Source: 13-2-20CM-68-14 sp046723355 (GTDB lineage Bacteria > Actinomycetota > Thermoleophilia > Gaiellales > Gaiellaceae). From it: a stretch of 6,220 nucleotides of DNA. The position numbers and the translations under genes are program-made. This document shows positions 1-5,127 of the stretch, piece by piece (within the stretch, counting starts at the first letter, position 1; each line of letters starts with the position of its first letter). The DNA lies in the NCBI GenBank assembly GCA_046723355.1, contig JBKOUJ010000098.1, positions 1 through 6,220 of the forward strand, in the 5' to 3' direction. A model generated the notes under the pieces. That model worked only from the letters and a program-made list of their open reading frames with translations, made no database searches and had not been told where the DNA came from.

Positions 1-163
1 TCTGCCCGCGCGCCTTCGTGAGGCCGGCGACCGCTCGCAGCAGCGTCGTCTTGCCGGCGCCGGAAGGCCCGACCAACGCGACCACCTCGGCCCCGACCGA
101 GAGCTCTACGCCGAGGTCGAAGTCGCGGAGCGGAACGTCGACAGCGAGACGAAGCGGGTCCAT
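1..163 (-). CDS. modC: Molybdate ABC transporter ATPase ModC, N-terminal 54 codons (cut by window edge)
   Basis: This is the cytoplasmic ATP-hydrolysing subunit that would power molybdate import through ModB. The reading frame starts at ATG 163 and is still open at base 1. What is visible is a beta-rich N-terminal segment followed by a Walker A motif, GPSGAGKTT (about residues 32-40), and then the LLRAVAGL helix typical of ABC ATPases. The Q-loop, signature motif, Walker B and any C-terminal TOBE domain lie outside the window. The start overlaps the end of modB by 58 nt. I kept it because the next in-frame alternative, a GTG at codon 27, would leave almost nothing before the Walker A strand. 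No convincing Shine-Dalgarno sequence precedes it, so translation is probably coupled to modB. ABC ATPase is certain; molybdate specificity comes from the modA-modB context. Confidence 0.88.
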   Translation of the reverse strand, partial: MDPLRLAVDVPLRDFDLGVELSVGAEVVALVGPSGAGKTTLLRAVAGLTKARGQ

Positions 164-930
164 GCGGGCAGGAGCTTGAGCGCCAGCAGCACGGCGGCGC
201 CGAAGCAGACGAAGAGCGCGCCGATTGCGAGCGCGGTGTCCAGGTTTACCTCGAATTGCGCGTAGACGGCGAGCGGCAGCGTTTGCGTGACTCCCTGGAG
301 GCTGCCGGCGAACAGCAGCGTCGCGCCGAACTCGCCGAGGCCACGCGCGAGTGCCAGCGCCGAGGCCGCGCCGAGCCCTCCCGCCGCCAGCGGTAGCGCG
401 ACGCGCGCGAAGACGCGGAACGGGCGCGCGCCGAGCGTGCGCGCGGCGTCGAGCTGCGAGGCGTCGACGCTCTCGAAGCTCGCGATCGCGCCGCGCAGGT
501 AGAGGGGCGCCTCGACGAAGGCGACCGCGAGCACCACCGCCAGCTGGGTGAACGCGACCTGGATCCCGAGCGCGTCGAGCGTCCCGCCCAGCAGGCCGAG
601 CCGGCCGAAGGTGACGAGGAGGGCGATTCCCGCGACGGCGGGCGGCAGGACGAGCGGCAGCTCGATGAGCGAGAGGAACACGGCGCGCCCGCGGAAGCGG
701 CTGCGGCCGATCGCGTAGGCGGCGGGCGTGCCGATCAGCAGGACGGCGGCGTGGGCGATCGCGCTCGTTTTTGCGCTGACAACCAGCGCGTTCCACGCAG
801 CGGGCGTTCCGAGTGCGTGGAGGAGGTCACCCGGCGGCACGTGCACGAAGAGCGCGACGACTGGGACGACCAGGAAGGCAAGCGAGAACGCCGCCGCGGC
901 GATCGCGACGGCGGCGAAGGCGTGCCTCAT
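106..930 (-). CDS. modB: Molybdate ABC transporter permease ModB
   Basis: This is the inner-membrane channel subunit (274 aa) that receives molybdate from ModA and is driven by ModC. The sequence shows several hydrophobic helices: about 5-29, 45-72, 84-108, 126-148, 180-200 and 230-252. It has the cytoplasmic EAA-type loop of binding-protein-dependent permeases, DAARTLGA followed by F-VFARVALP (about residues 161-180). It also has the ModB-typical stretches ELPLVLPPAVAG (90-101) and ARGLGEFGATLLFAG (195-209). The open frame continues upstream to 1080, but I start it at ATG 930: the membrane protein begins there, and this ATG overlaps the modA stop as ATGA, a coupled junction. The upstream extension is arginine-rich and lies inside modA. 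The TAG stop at 106-108 lies 58 nt inside modC. Confidence 0.93.
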   Translation of the reverse strand: MRHAFAAVAIAAAAFSLAFLVVPVVALFVHVPPGDLLHALGTPAAWNALVVSAKTSAIAHAAVLLIGTPAAYAIGRSRFRGRAVFLSLIELPLVLPPAVAGIALLVTFGRLGLLGGTLDALGIQVAFTQLAVVLAVAFVEAPLYLRGAIASFESVDASQLDAARTLGARPFRVFARVALPLAAGGLGAASALALARGLGEFGATLLFAGSLQGVTQTLPLAVYAQFEVNLDTALAIGALFVCFGAAVLLALKLLPAWTRFVSLSTFRSATSTSA

Positions 931-1661
931 CGCGGGCGCTTCGGCAGGCCGAAGCCTGCCTGCACTAGCAGCCGCCGGCCGCGCAGCGAGGTCACGCGCT
1001 TGATGAACGCAGCGGCGGCGGCGCGATGCTTGCTCGCCTTGACGATTCCGATCTCGTAGCGGATCGGGGGCTGCGCCCACGCGGGAAGCAAGACCGACGC
1101 CACCTTCTTTCCCGCCGGCCGGGCGTCGGTCTTGTAGACGAAACCGGCGTCACCCTCGCCGAGGGCGATTTTCGTGACGATCGATTTCACGTCCGGCTCC
1201 TGGTCGACGACGTTCGCCGTGACGTCACTCGTGATCCCGATCGAGTCGAGAACCTGTCGCGTGTATGCGCCCACGGGGACGGTCGGCGCGCCGACGATCA
1301 CCTTCACGCCGTGGCGGCGTAGGTCGTAGACCGAATGCACGCCCGCCGGGTTCGAGCGCGGGACGATCACGATCAGCTTGTTCGTTGCGAACACGACCGG
1401 CTTGCGGAGCAGGCCGTCGTGGTAGAGGAGCTCGGTCTGCTTCGGGCTCGCCGACGCGAAGACGTCGGCCGGCGCGCCCGCGCGGATCTGCGTGGCGAGC
1501 TGATCGGAGCCGGCGAAGCTGTAGCGCGGCGCGCGGTCGATGCGCGGGAAGACCTGCGTCAGCGACGCGGCGGCAAAGACCGTGATCCGACTGGCGCCCG
1601 CTCCCGCGAGCGGCAGGAGCAACGCGAGCAGCACGGCCGATGCGACGACAACGCGCCTCAT
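927..1661 (-). CDS. modA: Molybdate-binding periplasmic/extracellular protein ModA
   Basis: This is the substrate-binding protein (244 aa) that captures molybdate or tungstate outside the membrane and delivers it to ModB. An N-terminal signal peptide (RR at 2-3, hydrophobic core 8-20, likely cut after AGA or AGAS at about 21-24) precedes the mature protein. Family motifs are AAASL (30-34), FAGSDQLATQI (49-59), GAPADVFASA (62-71), GAPTVPVGAY (124-133) and GEGDAGFVYKTDA (168-180). By alignment from memory with E. coli ModA ligands, Ser33, Ser52, Val158 and Tyr176 are the likely oxyanion contacts. The segment between the two serines is about 8 residues shorter than in E. coli. No lipobox cysteine is present. 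A TTG at 1682 would lengthen the protein by seven residues and overlap the regulator; ATG 1661 is preferred because the signal peptide begins there and a ribosome-binding site fits it. Confidence 0.92.
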   Translation of the reverse strand: MRRVVVASAVLLALLLPLAGAGASRITVFAAASLTQVFPRIDRAPRYSFAGSDQLATQIRAGAPADVFASASPKQTELLYHDGLLRKPVVFATNKLIVIVPRSNPAGVHSVYDLRRHGVKVIVGAPTVPVGAYTRQVLDSIGITSDVTANVVDQEPDVKSIVTKIALGEGDAGFVYKTDARPAGKKVASVLLPAWAQPPIRYEIGIVKASKHRAAAAAFIKRVTSLRGRRLLVQAGFGLPKRPR

Positions 1662-1663
1662 CG

Positions 1664-1673
1664 CTCCAGCCTC
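1664..1673 (-). promoter_or_regulatory. Ribosome-binding site of modA
   Basis: On the minus strand, GAGG (1673-1670) lies 8 nt before ATG 1661, and a second purine block, GGAG (1667-1664), lies 2 nt before it. The first overlaps the TGA stop of the regulator gene (1674-1672), so a ribosome finishing the regulator is placed to restart on modA. This supports the ATG at 1661 over the in-frame TTG at 1682. Confidence 0.55.
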
Positions 1674-2046
1674 ATCGCTCAAGCATCACCGACGTCGCCT
1701 TGACGATCGCCGTCGCCGGCGCTCCCGGCTTGAGCCCGAGCTGCTCGACCGCCTCGCGCGTGACGACCGAGACGACCCGGAACGGGCCGGCCTCGAGCTC
1801 GACCTGCGCCAGGAGCCCTTCGACCTTGACCTCGCGGACGGTCCCGCGGAAGCGGTTGCGGGCCGACAGCTCGCCTTGCTCTCCGCCGCGGAGCCGCGCG
1901 ATCTCGGAGCCCGAGATCACGCGGCGGTTTGCCCCGTCGCGTCGCGTCCTGATCCGGCCGGCGCGGTCCCAGCGGCGGAGTGTCTCGACGCTGATGCCGA
2001 GCGCCGCCGCTGCCTCGGAGGCCGTATACGTTCTTTGCCTAGGCAT
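1672..2046 (-). CDS. HTH-TOBE molybdate-responsive transcriptional regulator (MerR/excisionase-type HTH plus Mop domain)
   Basis: This 124-aa protein is probably a one-component sensor that binds molybdate and controls the adjacent mod operon. Residues about 6-54 form a MerR/excisionase-like winged HTH: YTASEAAAALGIS, then VETLRRWDRAGRI, then the wing and ISGSEIARL. Residues about 62-124 form a single TOBE/Mop domain: RNRFRGTV, VKVEGLLAQVELEAG, then the E-LGLKPG-ATAIVKATSVML pattern. Mop/TOBE domains are known to bind molybdate or tungstate oxyanions, usually at oligomer interfaces. The domain order matches ModE in principle (DNA-binding then TOBE), but the HTH class differs and there is one TOBE copy rather than two. 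It is the first gene of the minus-strand operon, and modA starts 10 nt after its stop. Its ATG sits inside an 8-bp direct repeat, suggesting autoregulation. The domain calls are firm; repressor or activator is unknown. Confidence 0.85.
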   Translation of the reverse strand: MPRQRTYTASEAAAALGISVETLRRWDRAGRIRTRRDGANRRVISGSEIARLRGGEQGELSARNRFRGTVREVKVEGLLAQVELEAGPFRVVSVVTREAVEQLGLKPGAPATAIVKATSVMLER

Positions 2047-2053
2047 TGCCTAG
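2035..2053 (-). promoter_or_regulatory. Candidate operator: two direct repeats over the regulator start codon
   Basis: The octamer TTGCCTAG occurs exactly at 2035-2042 and again at 2046-2053, 11 bp apart, so both copies face the same side of the helix. On the coding strand of the regulator this reads CTAGGCAA twice, with the ATG (2046-2044) overlapping the first copy. A further CTAG lies at 2057-2060. Head-to-tail repeats suit small MerR/BldC-type HTH proteins, which are known to bind direct repeats. Binding here would cover the start of the mod transcript. The repeats are seen directly; the operator function is inference. Confidence 0.5.
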
Positions 2054-2059
2054 ACACTA
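2054..2059 (-). promoter_or_regulatory. Possible -10 element of the regulator-modABC operon
   Basis: TAGTGT on the minus strand (2059-2054) fits the loose actinobacterial TANNNT -10 pattern and ends 7 nt before the ATG at 2046. Transcription would then begin at or within a base or two of the A of the start codon, giving a leaderless mRNA. No good -35 hexamer is visible at the usual distance, and no clear Shine-Dalgarno sequence is present. An 8-bp palindrome, CGCATGCG (2061-2068), sits just upstream. Confidence 0.3.
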
Positions 2060-2084
2060 GCGCATGCGTGTACGGAAGGGCTGA

Positions 2085-2130
2085 CCCGCAGGGCCTGTCC
2101 CGATAACCGTTCGGGGACAGTCCCTGCGGG
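2085..2130. repeat. Long near-perfect inverted repeat between the divergent operons
   Basis: The left arm CCCGCAGGG-C-CTGTCCC (2085-2101) pairs with the right arm GGGACAG-T-CCCTGCGGG (2114-2130). That is 16 base pairs in 17 positions, with a single C/T mismatch and a 12-nt loop. The right arm also contains its own odd palindrome, GGGACAGTCCC (2114-2124). The genes on both sides point away from it, so it is not an ordinary terminator for either operon. It could be a dispersed REP/MITE-like palindrome, an operator or a protein-binding site. Whether it recurs in the genome cannot be told from this window. Confidence 0.7.
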
Positions 2131-2141
2131 CCGTTTATATG
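2114..2141 (+). promoter_or_regulatory. Possible promoter of the cox operon
   Basis: The only AT-rich patch before coxB gives a TATATG -10-like hexamer at 2136-2141. GGGACA (2114-2119, sharing GACA with the TTGACA consensus) lies 16 bp upstream. The putative -35 falls in the right arm of the large inverted repeat, so that element could influence cox transcription. The matches are modest (4 of 6 each) and the call is tentative. Initiation would be near 2148, leaving a leader of about 60 nt. Confidence 0.28.
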
Positions 2142-2155
2142 CTCCGACTCCGGAA

Positions 2156-2186
2156 AACACTTCGTTCGCAAGACGAACAGTGTTCG
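2156..2186 (+). promoter_or_regulatory. Hairpin / palindrome in the coxB leader
   Basis: AACACT (2156-2161) pairs with AGTGTT (2179-2184) and GTTCG (2164-2168) with CGAAC (2174-2178), with a 2-nt TC bulge and a 5-nt loop CAAGA. This is an 11-bp stem ending about 10 nt before the ribosome-binding site. Overlapping it is a perfect 13-bp odd palindrome, CGAACAGTGTTCG (2174-2186), which as DNA could be a dimeric operator. The two foldings share bases, so it could act as an RNA leader structure or as a DNA site. No function is proven. Confidence 0.45.
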
Positions 2187-2194
2187 AGCCGGGA

Positions 2195-2205
2195 GAGAGG
2201 GGAGG
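2195..2205 (+). promoter_or_regulatory. Purine-rich ribosome-binding site deciding the coxB start
   Basis: The run GAGAGGGGAGG (2195-2205) is an extended Shine-Dalgarno-like tract. Its GAGAGG portion ends 6 nt before GTG 2207. An upstream GTG at 2180 in the same frame has no such site and would make this tract code for amino acids, so the tract favours 2207. Confidence 0.6.
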
Positions 2206-2206
2206 A

Positions 2207-3223
2207 GTGCTCCGAAGCCGCTGGCGGGCTGCAACGATCGCAGCGACCACAGCCGCCTTGGCGCTTCCGGCCGCCGCGTTCGCCGACGGCCGACAGAACG
2301 TCCTCCACCCCGAGAGCAAGCAGGAGCACGCGATCTGGACGCTCTGGTGGGTGATGCTCGGCGTCTCGGCGTTCGGGTTCGCCGTGATCGTCTTCCTGCT
2401 CGTGCTCGGCTGGGTGCGCCGCGACCGGGCCTCGCTTCCCTTCGGCGGCGGCGAACGGGCCGGGACGGCGATCGTCGTCGGCGCCGGGATCTTCGTGATG
2501 ATCGCCCTCCTCTCGGGCCTGTTCGTCTGGTCGGACATCTTCGTGCTCAAAACGACGGAGGCTCCGGCCGCGTCCTCGACGCGCCTGTCGGTCAAGGTGA
2601 TCGGCCGCCAGTGGTTCTGGGAGGTGCGCTACCCCGGCACCGACGCCGTCACCGCGAACGAGATCCACATCCCGGTCCGCACTCGCGTGAACCTCGAGGG
2701 CACGACGGCAGACGTGATCCACAGCTTCTGGATTCCCGAGCTGAACCGGAAGGCGGACATGATCCCCGGGCAGGTCAACCGGCTGCTCCTCGACGCCGAC
2801 CGCGCCGGGACCTATCGCGGTCAGTGCGCCGAATACTGCGGCCTCCAGCACGCGCACATGTCGATGCTCGTGTTCGCCGAGCCGGCGCCGGTGTTCCAGC
2901 GCTGGCTCGCAAACGAGAAGCGATCCGCCCACACGCCGGCCACTGCGCAGGAGCGGGTCGGCGAGCGCCTCTTCATGAGCATGCCGTGCTCGGGCTGCCA
3001 CATGATCCGCGGGACGCCGGCCGACGGAACGATCGGCCCCGACCTGACGCACCTCGCAAGCCGTAAGACGATCGGCGCCCTCACGCTCGACAACACGCGC
3101 TCGAACCTCGCCGACTGGATCCGGAACTCGCAGCGCTACAAGCCCGGCAACAAGATGCCGGGCTTCGCGCTCTCCAAGACGGAGACCGACGCCCTCGTCG
3201 CCTACCTGGAGAGCTTGAAGTAA
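2207..3223 (+). CDS. coxB: Cytochrome c oxidase subunit II with fused cytochrome c domain (caa3-type)
   Basis: This subunit takes electrons from a soluble or membrane cytochrome c and passes them to subunit I. At 338 aa it contains a signal peptide (about 1-26, ending AFA before DGRQN) and two transmembrane helices (about 43-70 and 87-113). The aromatic electron-entry patch is QWFWEVRYPG (135-144). The CuA cupredoxin domain has His172 and the C-x-E-x-C-xxx-H-xx-M site: Cys207, Glu209, Cys211, His215, Met218. A C-terminal cytochrome c domain follows, with CSGCH (261-265) binding heme c and Met317 in KMPGF as the likely sixth ligand; IGPDLTHL (277-284) is also typical. The fused heme domain makes this a caa3-type oxidase. 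I start it at GTG 2207 because of the ribosome-binding site there; GTG 2180 would add nine residues before the signal peptide. Its TAA overlaps the coxA ATG by one base. Confidence 0.96.
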   Translation: MLRSRWRAATIAATTAALALPAAAFADGRQNVLHPESKQEHAIWTLWWVMLGVSAFGFAVIVFLLVLGWVRRDRASLPFGGGERAGTAIVVGAGIFVMIALLSGLFVWSDIFVLKTTEAPAASSTRLSVKVIGRQWFWEVRYPGTDAVTANEIHIPVRTRVNLEGTTADVIHSFWIPELNRKADMIPGQVNRLLLDADRAGTYRGQCAEYCGLQHAHMSMLVFAEPAPVFQRWLANEKRSAHTPATAQERVGERLFMSMPCSGCHMIRGTPADGTIGPDLTHLASRKTIGALTLDNTRSNLADWIRNSQRYKPGNKMPGFALSKTETDALVAYLESLK

Positions 3224-5127
3224 TGGCCACGACGATCACAGAGCCGGGCCTCGAGCGCGTCCGGCGTCTCGAGACGATCTGGGACGAGCCGCGCGGGGTG
3301 CTCGGCTGGTTGACCACGACCGACCACAAGCGGATCGGCCTTCTCTACTTCTTCACGACGCTCGCCTTCTTCGGGGCCGGCGGCGTCGAGGCGCTGCTGA
3401 TGCGGACGCAGCTCTCGCAGCCCAACGAGAAGGTGCTTTCGCCGGAGACCTACGACCAGCTGATGACCATGCACGGGGTGACGATGATCTTCCTGTTCGT
3501 CATCCCGATGACGATCGGGGCGTTCGGCAACTATCTCGTGCCGCTGATGATCGGCGCGCGGGACATGGCCTTTCCGCGGATGAACGCGCTCAGCTATTGG
3601 CTCTTCCTCTTCTCCGGCCTGTTCATGTACGTCGGCCTCTTCATGCACGCGGCACCGAACGCCGGCTGGTTCGACTACGTGCCGCTCGCGCTGAAGCCCT
3701 TCAACCCGGGACGCAACATCGACTTCTACGCGCTGGGGCTCATTTTCAACGGCGTCTCGTCAACTGCGGCCGCGATCAACTTCATCGTCACGATCTTCAA
3801 GCTGCGCGCGCCGGGCATGTCGATGAACCGAATGCCGCTCTTCATCTTCGCGATGCTGGCGGTCTCGCTCTCGCTGATCTTCGCGCTGCCGGCGCTGACG
3901 GCGGACCTTGTCTTCCTGGAGCTGCAGCGGAACGCCGGCTTCCACTTCTTCGACGTTGCCCACGGAGGCAGTCCGCTCCTCTGGCAGCACCTCTTCTGGC
4001 TCTTCGGCCACCCGGAGGTCTACATCATCATCCTGCCCGCGATGGGGATCGCGACGTCGATCATCCCCACGTTCGCGAGGCGCAAGATGATCGCGTTCCC
4101 GCTCGTGGCGCTCGCCGAGTTGCTCGTCGCCTTCATCGGCTTCGGCGTCTGGGCCCATCACATGTTCGCGACGGGGCTGCCCACGATCCAGCTCGTCTTC
4201 TTCTCCGCCGCCAGCATGATGGTGGTGATCCCGAGCGCGATCCAGATCTACGCCTGGACGATCACGGTCAACCTCGGGCGCCCCGACTTCCGGACGCCGC
4301 TGCTGTTCATCGGCGGCTTCATCGCCTTCTTCGTCCTCGGCGGCCTCTCAGGGATCATGTTCGCCGCGATCCCCTTCGACCAGGCGACGACCGACACGTA
4401 CTTCGTCGTCGCCCACTTCCACTTCATCATCTTCGGCGCCGCGGTCTTCCCGATCCTCGGCGGGATGTACTACTGGTTCCCGAAGGTCACCGGCCGGATG
4501 TACCACGAGGGCGTCGCGAAGGCGTCGTTCTGGGTGGCCTTCGTCGGCACTGCGCTGACGTTCTTCCCGATGCACATGCTCGGCCTGCTCGGGATGACGC
4601 GCCGCGTCTACACCTATCCGAACGGGATGGGCTGGGGCGCCTACAACCTGTCGGAGACCGTCGGCGCCTTCATCCTCACCGCCGGGCTGCTGATGATCTT
4701 CGCGAACCTCGCGTACAGCCGCTTCCGCGGGCCTGCGGCCGGGCCAGACCCGTTCGGCGGCGGAACGCTCGAGTGGTCGACGACGTCGCCGCCGCCGCAC
4801 TACAACTTCCCGGTCATCCCGGTCGTGAGGAGTGCATACCCGAACTGGGACCGCGAGGACCGCGAGGCCGACCGAGCACGCCTGCGGCGCGGTGAGCTCG
4901 TCTACGACGAGGGCCACGAGACGCCGGCGGCGACGGTCGTCGACGCGGTCCCTGACGAGGTGCTCGAGATGCCCTCGGAGTCGCCCTGGCCGCTCGTGCT
5001 CTCCGTCTGTGCGGCCGGGCTCTTCGTGATGCTGCTCGTCCGGCACTACGTCGTCGCGGGAGTCTTCGCGCTGCTCGCGCTGCTCGTCCTCGCGGCCTGG
5101 CACTGGAAGGAGCCGCAGGAGCAATGA
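3223..5127 (+). CDS. coxA: Cytochrome c oxidase subunit I (heme a, heme a3-CuB), with C-terminal extension
   Basis: This is the catalytic membrane subunit (634 aa) that reduces O2 to water and pumps protons. Ligands are complete: His84 and His400 for heme a, His398 for heme a3, His263, His312 and His313 for CuB, and Tyr267 for the His-Tyr cross-link in GHPEVY. Glu265, Asp114 and Asn121 match the D-channel of A1-type oxidases, and Arg460-Arg461 match the heme-propionate arginine pair. Two familiar positions differ. The K-channel lysine in the usual GIKIFSW motif is Gln341 (SAIQIYAW), and the Mg/Mn-site histidine in the usual HDTY motif is Thr390 (TDTY), with Asp391 kept. After the normal 12-helix core (to about 500), a polar, acidic linker (about 505-587) leads to a hydrophobic segment (589-626) that probably forms one or two extra helices. 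The gene is coupled to coxB (TAATG) and coxC (ATGA). Confidence 0.97.
   Translation: MATTITEPGLERVRRLETIWDEPRGVLGWLTTTDHKRIGLLYFFTTLAFFGAGGVEALLMRTQLSQPNEKVLSPETYDQLMTMHGVTMIFLFVIPMTIGAFGNYLVPLMIGARDMAFPRMNALSYWLFLFSGLFMYVGLFMHAAPNAGWFDYVPLALKPFNPGRNIDFYALGLIFNGVSSTAAAINFIVTIFKLRAPGMSMNRMPLFIFAMLAVSLSLIFALPALTADLVFLELQRNAGFHFFDVAHGGSPLLWQHLFWLFGHPEVYIIILPAMGIATSIIPTFARRKMIAFPLVALAELLVAFIGFGVWAHHMFATGLPTIQLVFFSAASMMVVIPSAIQIYAWTITVNLGRPDFRTPLLFIGGFIAFFVLGGLSGIMFAAIPFDQATTDTYFVVAHFHFIIFGAAVFPILGGMYYWFPKVTGRMYHEGVAKASFWVAFVGTALTFFPMHMLGLLGMTRRVYTYPNGMGWGAYNLSETVGAFILTAGLLMIFANLAYSRFRGPAAGPDPFGGGTLEWSTTSPPPHYNFPVIPVVRSAYPNWDREDREADRARLRRGELVYDEGHETPAATVVDAVPDEVLEMPSESPWPLVLSVCAAGLFVMLLVRHYVVAGVFALLALLVLAAWHWKEPQEQ

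Noticed and set aside
931..1080. N-terminal extension of modB by 50 residues
   Set aside because: It lies wholly inside modA, is arginine-rich and unlike a permease N-terminus; ATG 930 forms an ATGA junction with the modA stop.
1662..1682. TTG start of modA at 1682
   Set aside because: It overlaps the regulator gene and places non-signal residues ahead of the basic start of the signal peptide; ATG 1661 has a fitting ribosome-binding site.
2085..2130. Rho-independent terminator
   Set aside because: The hairpin is strong, but no U-tract follows on either strand and both adjacent genes are transcribed away from it.
2180..2206. Upstream GTG start of coxB
   Set aside because: It would translate the purine-rich ribosome-binding tract and put nine residues before the signal peptide; GTG 2207 fits better, though 2180 is not excluded.
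2135..3052. 305-aa open frame on the minus strand opposite coxB
   Set aside because: Arg/His/Asp-rich, low-complexity composition typical of the antisense of GC-rich coding DNA; coxB on the other strand has unmistakable CuA and heme c motifs.
3597..4895. 432-aa open frame on the plus strand, out of frame with coxA
   Set aside because: Arginine-rich frame-shifted reading of coxA; the coxA frame has all heme and copper ligands.
4348..5124. 258-aa open frame on the minus strand opposite coxA
   Set aside because: Highly charged Arg/Glu/Asp repeats without domains, a shadow of the coxA codon pattern.
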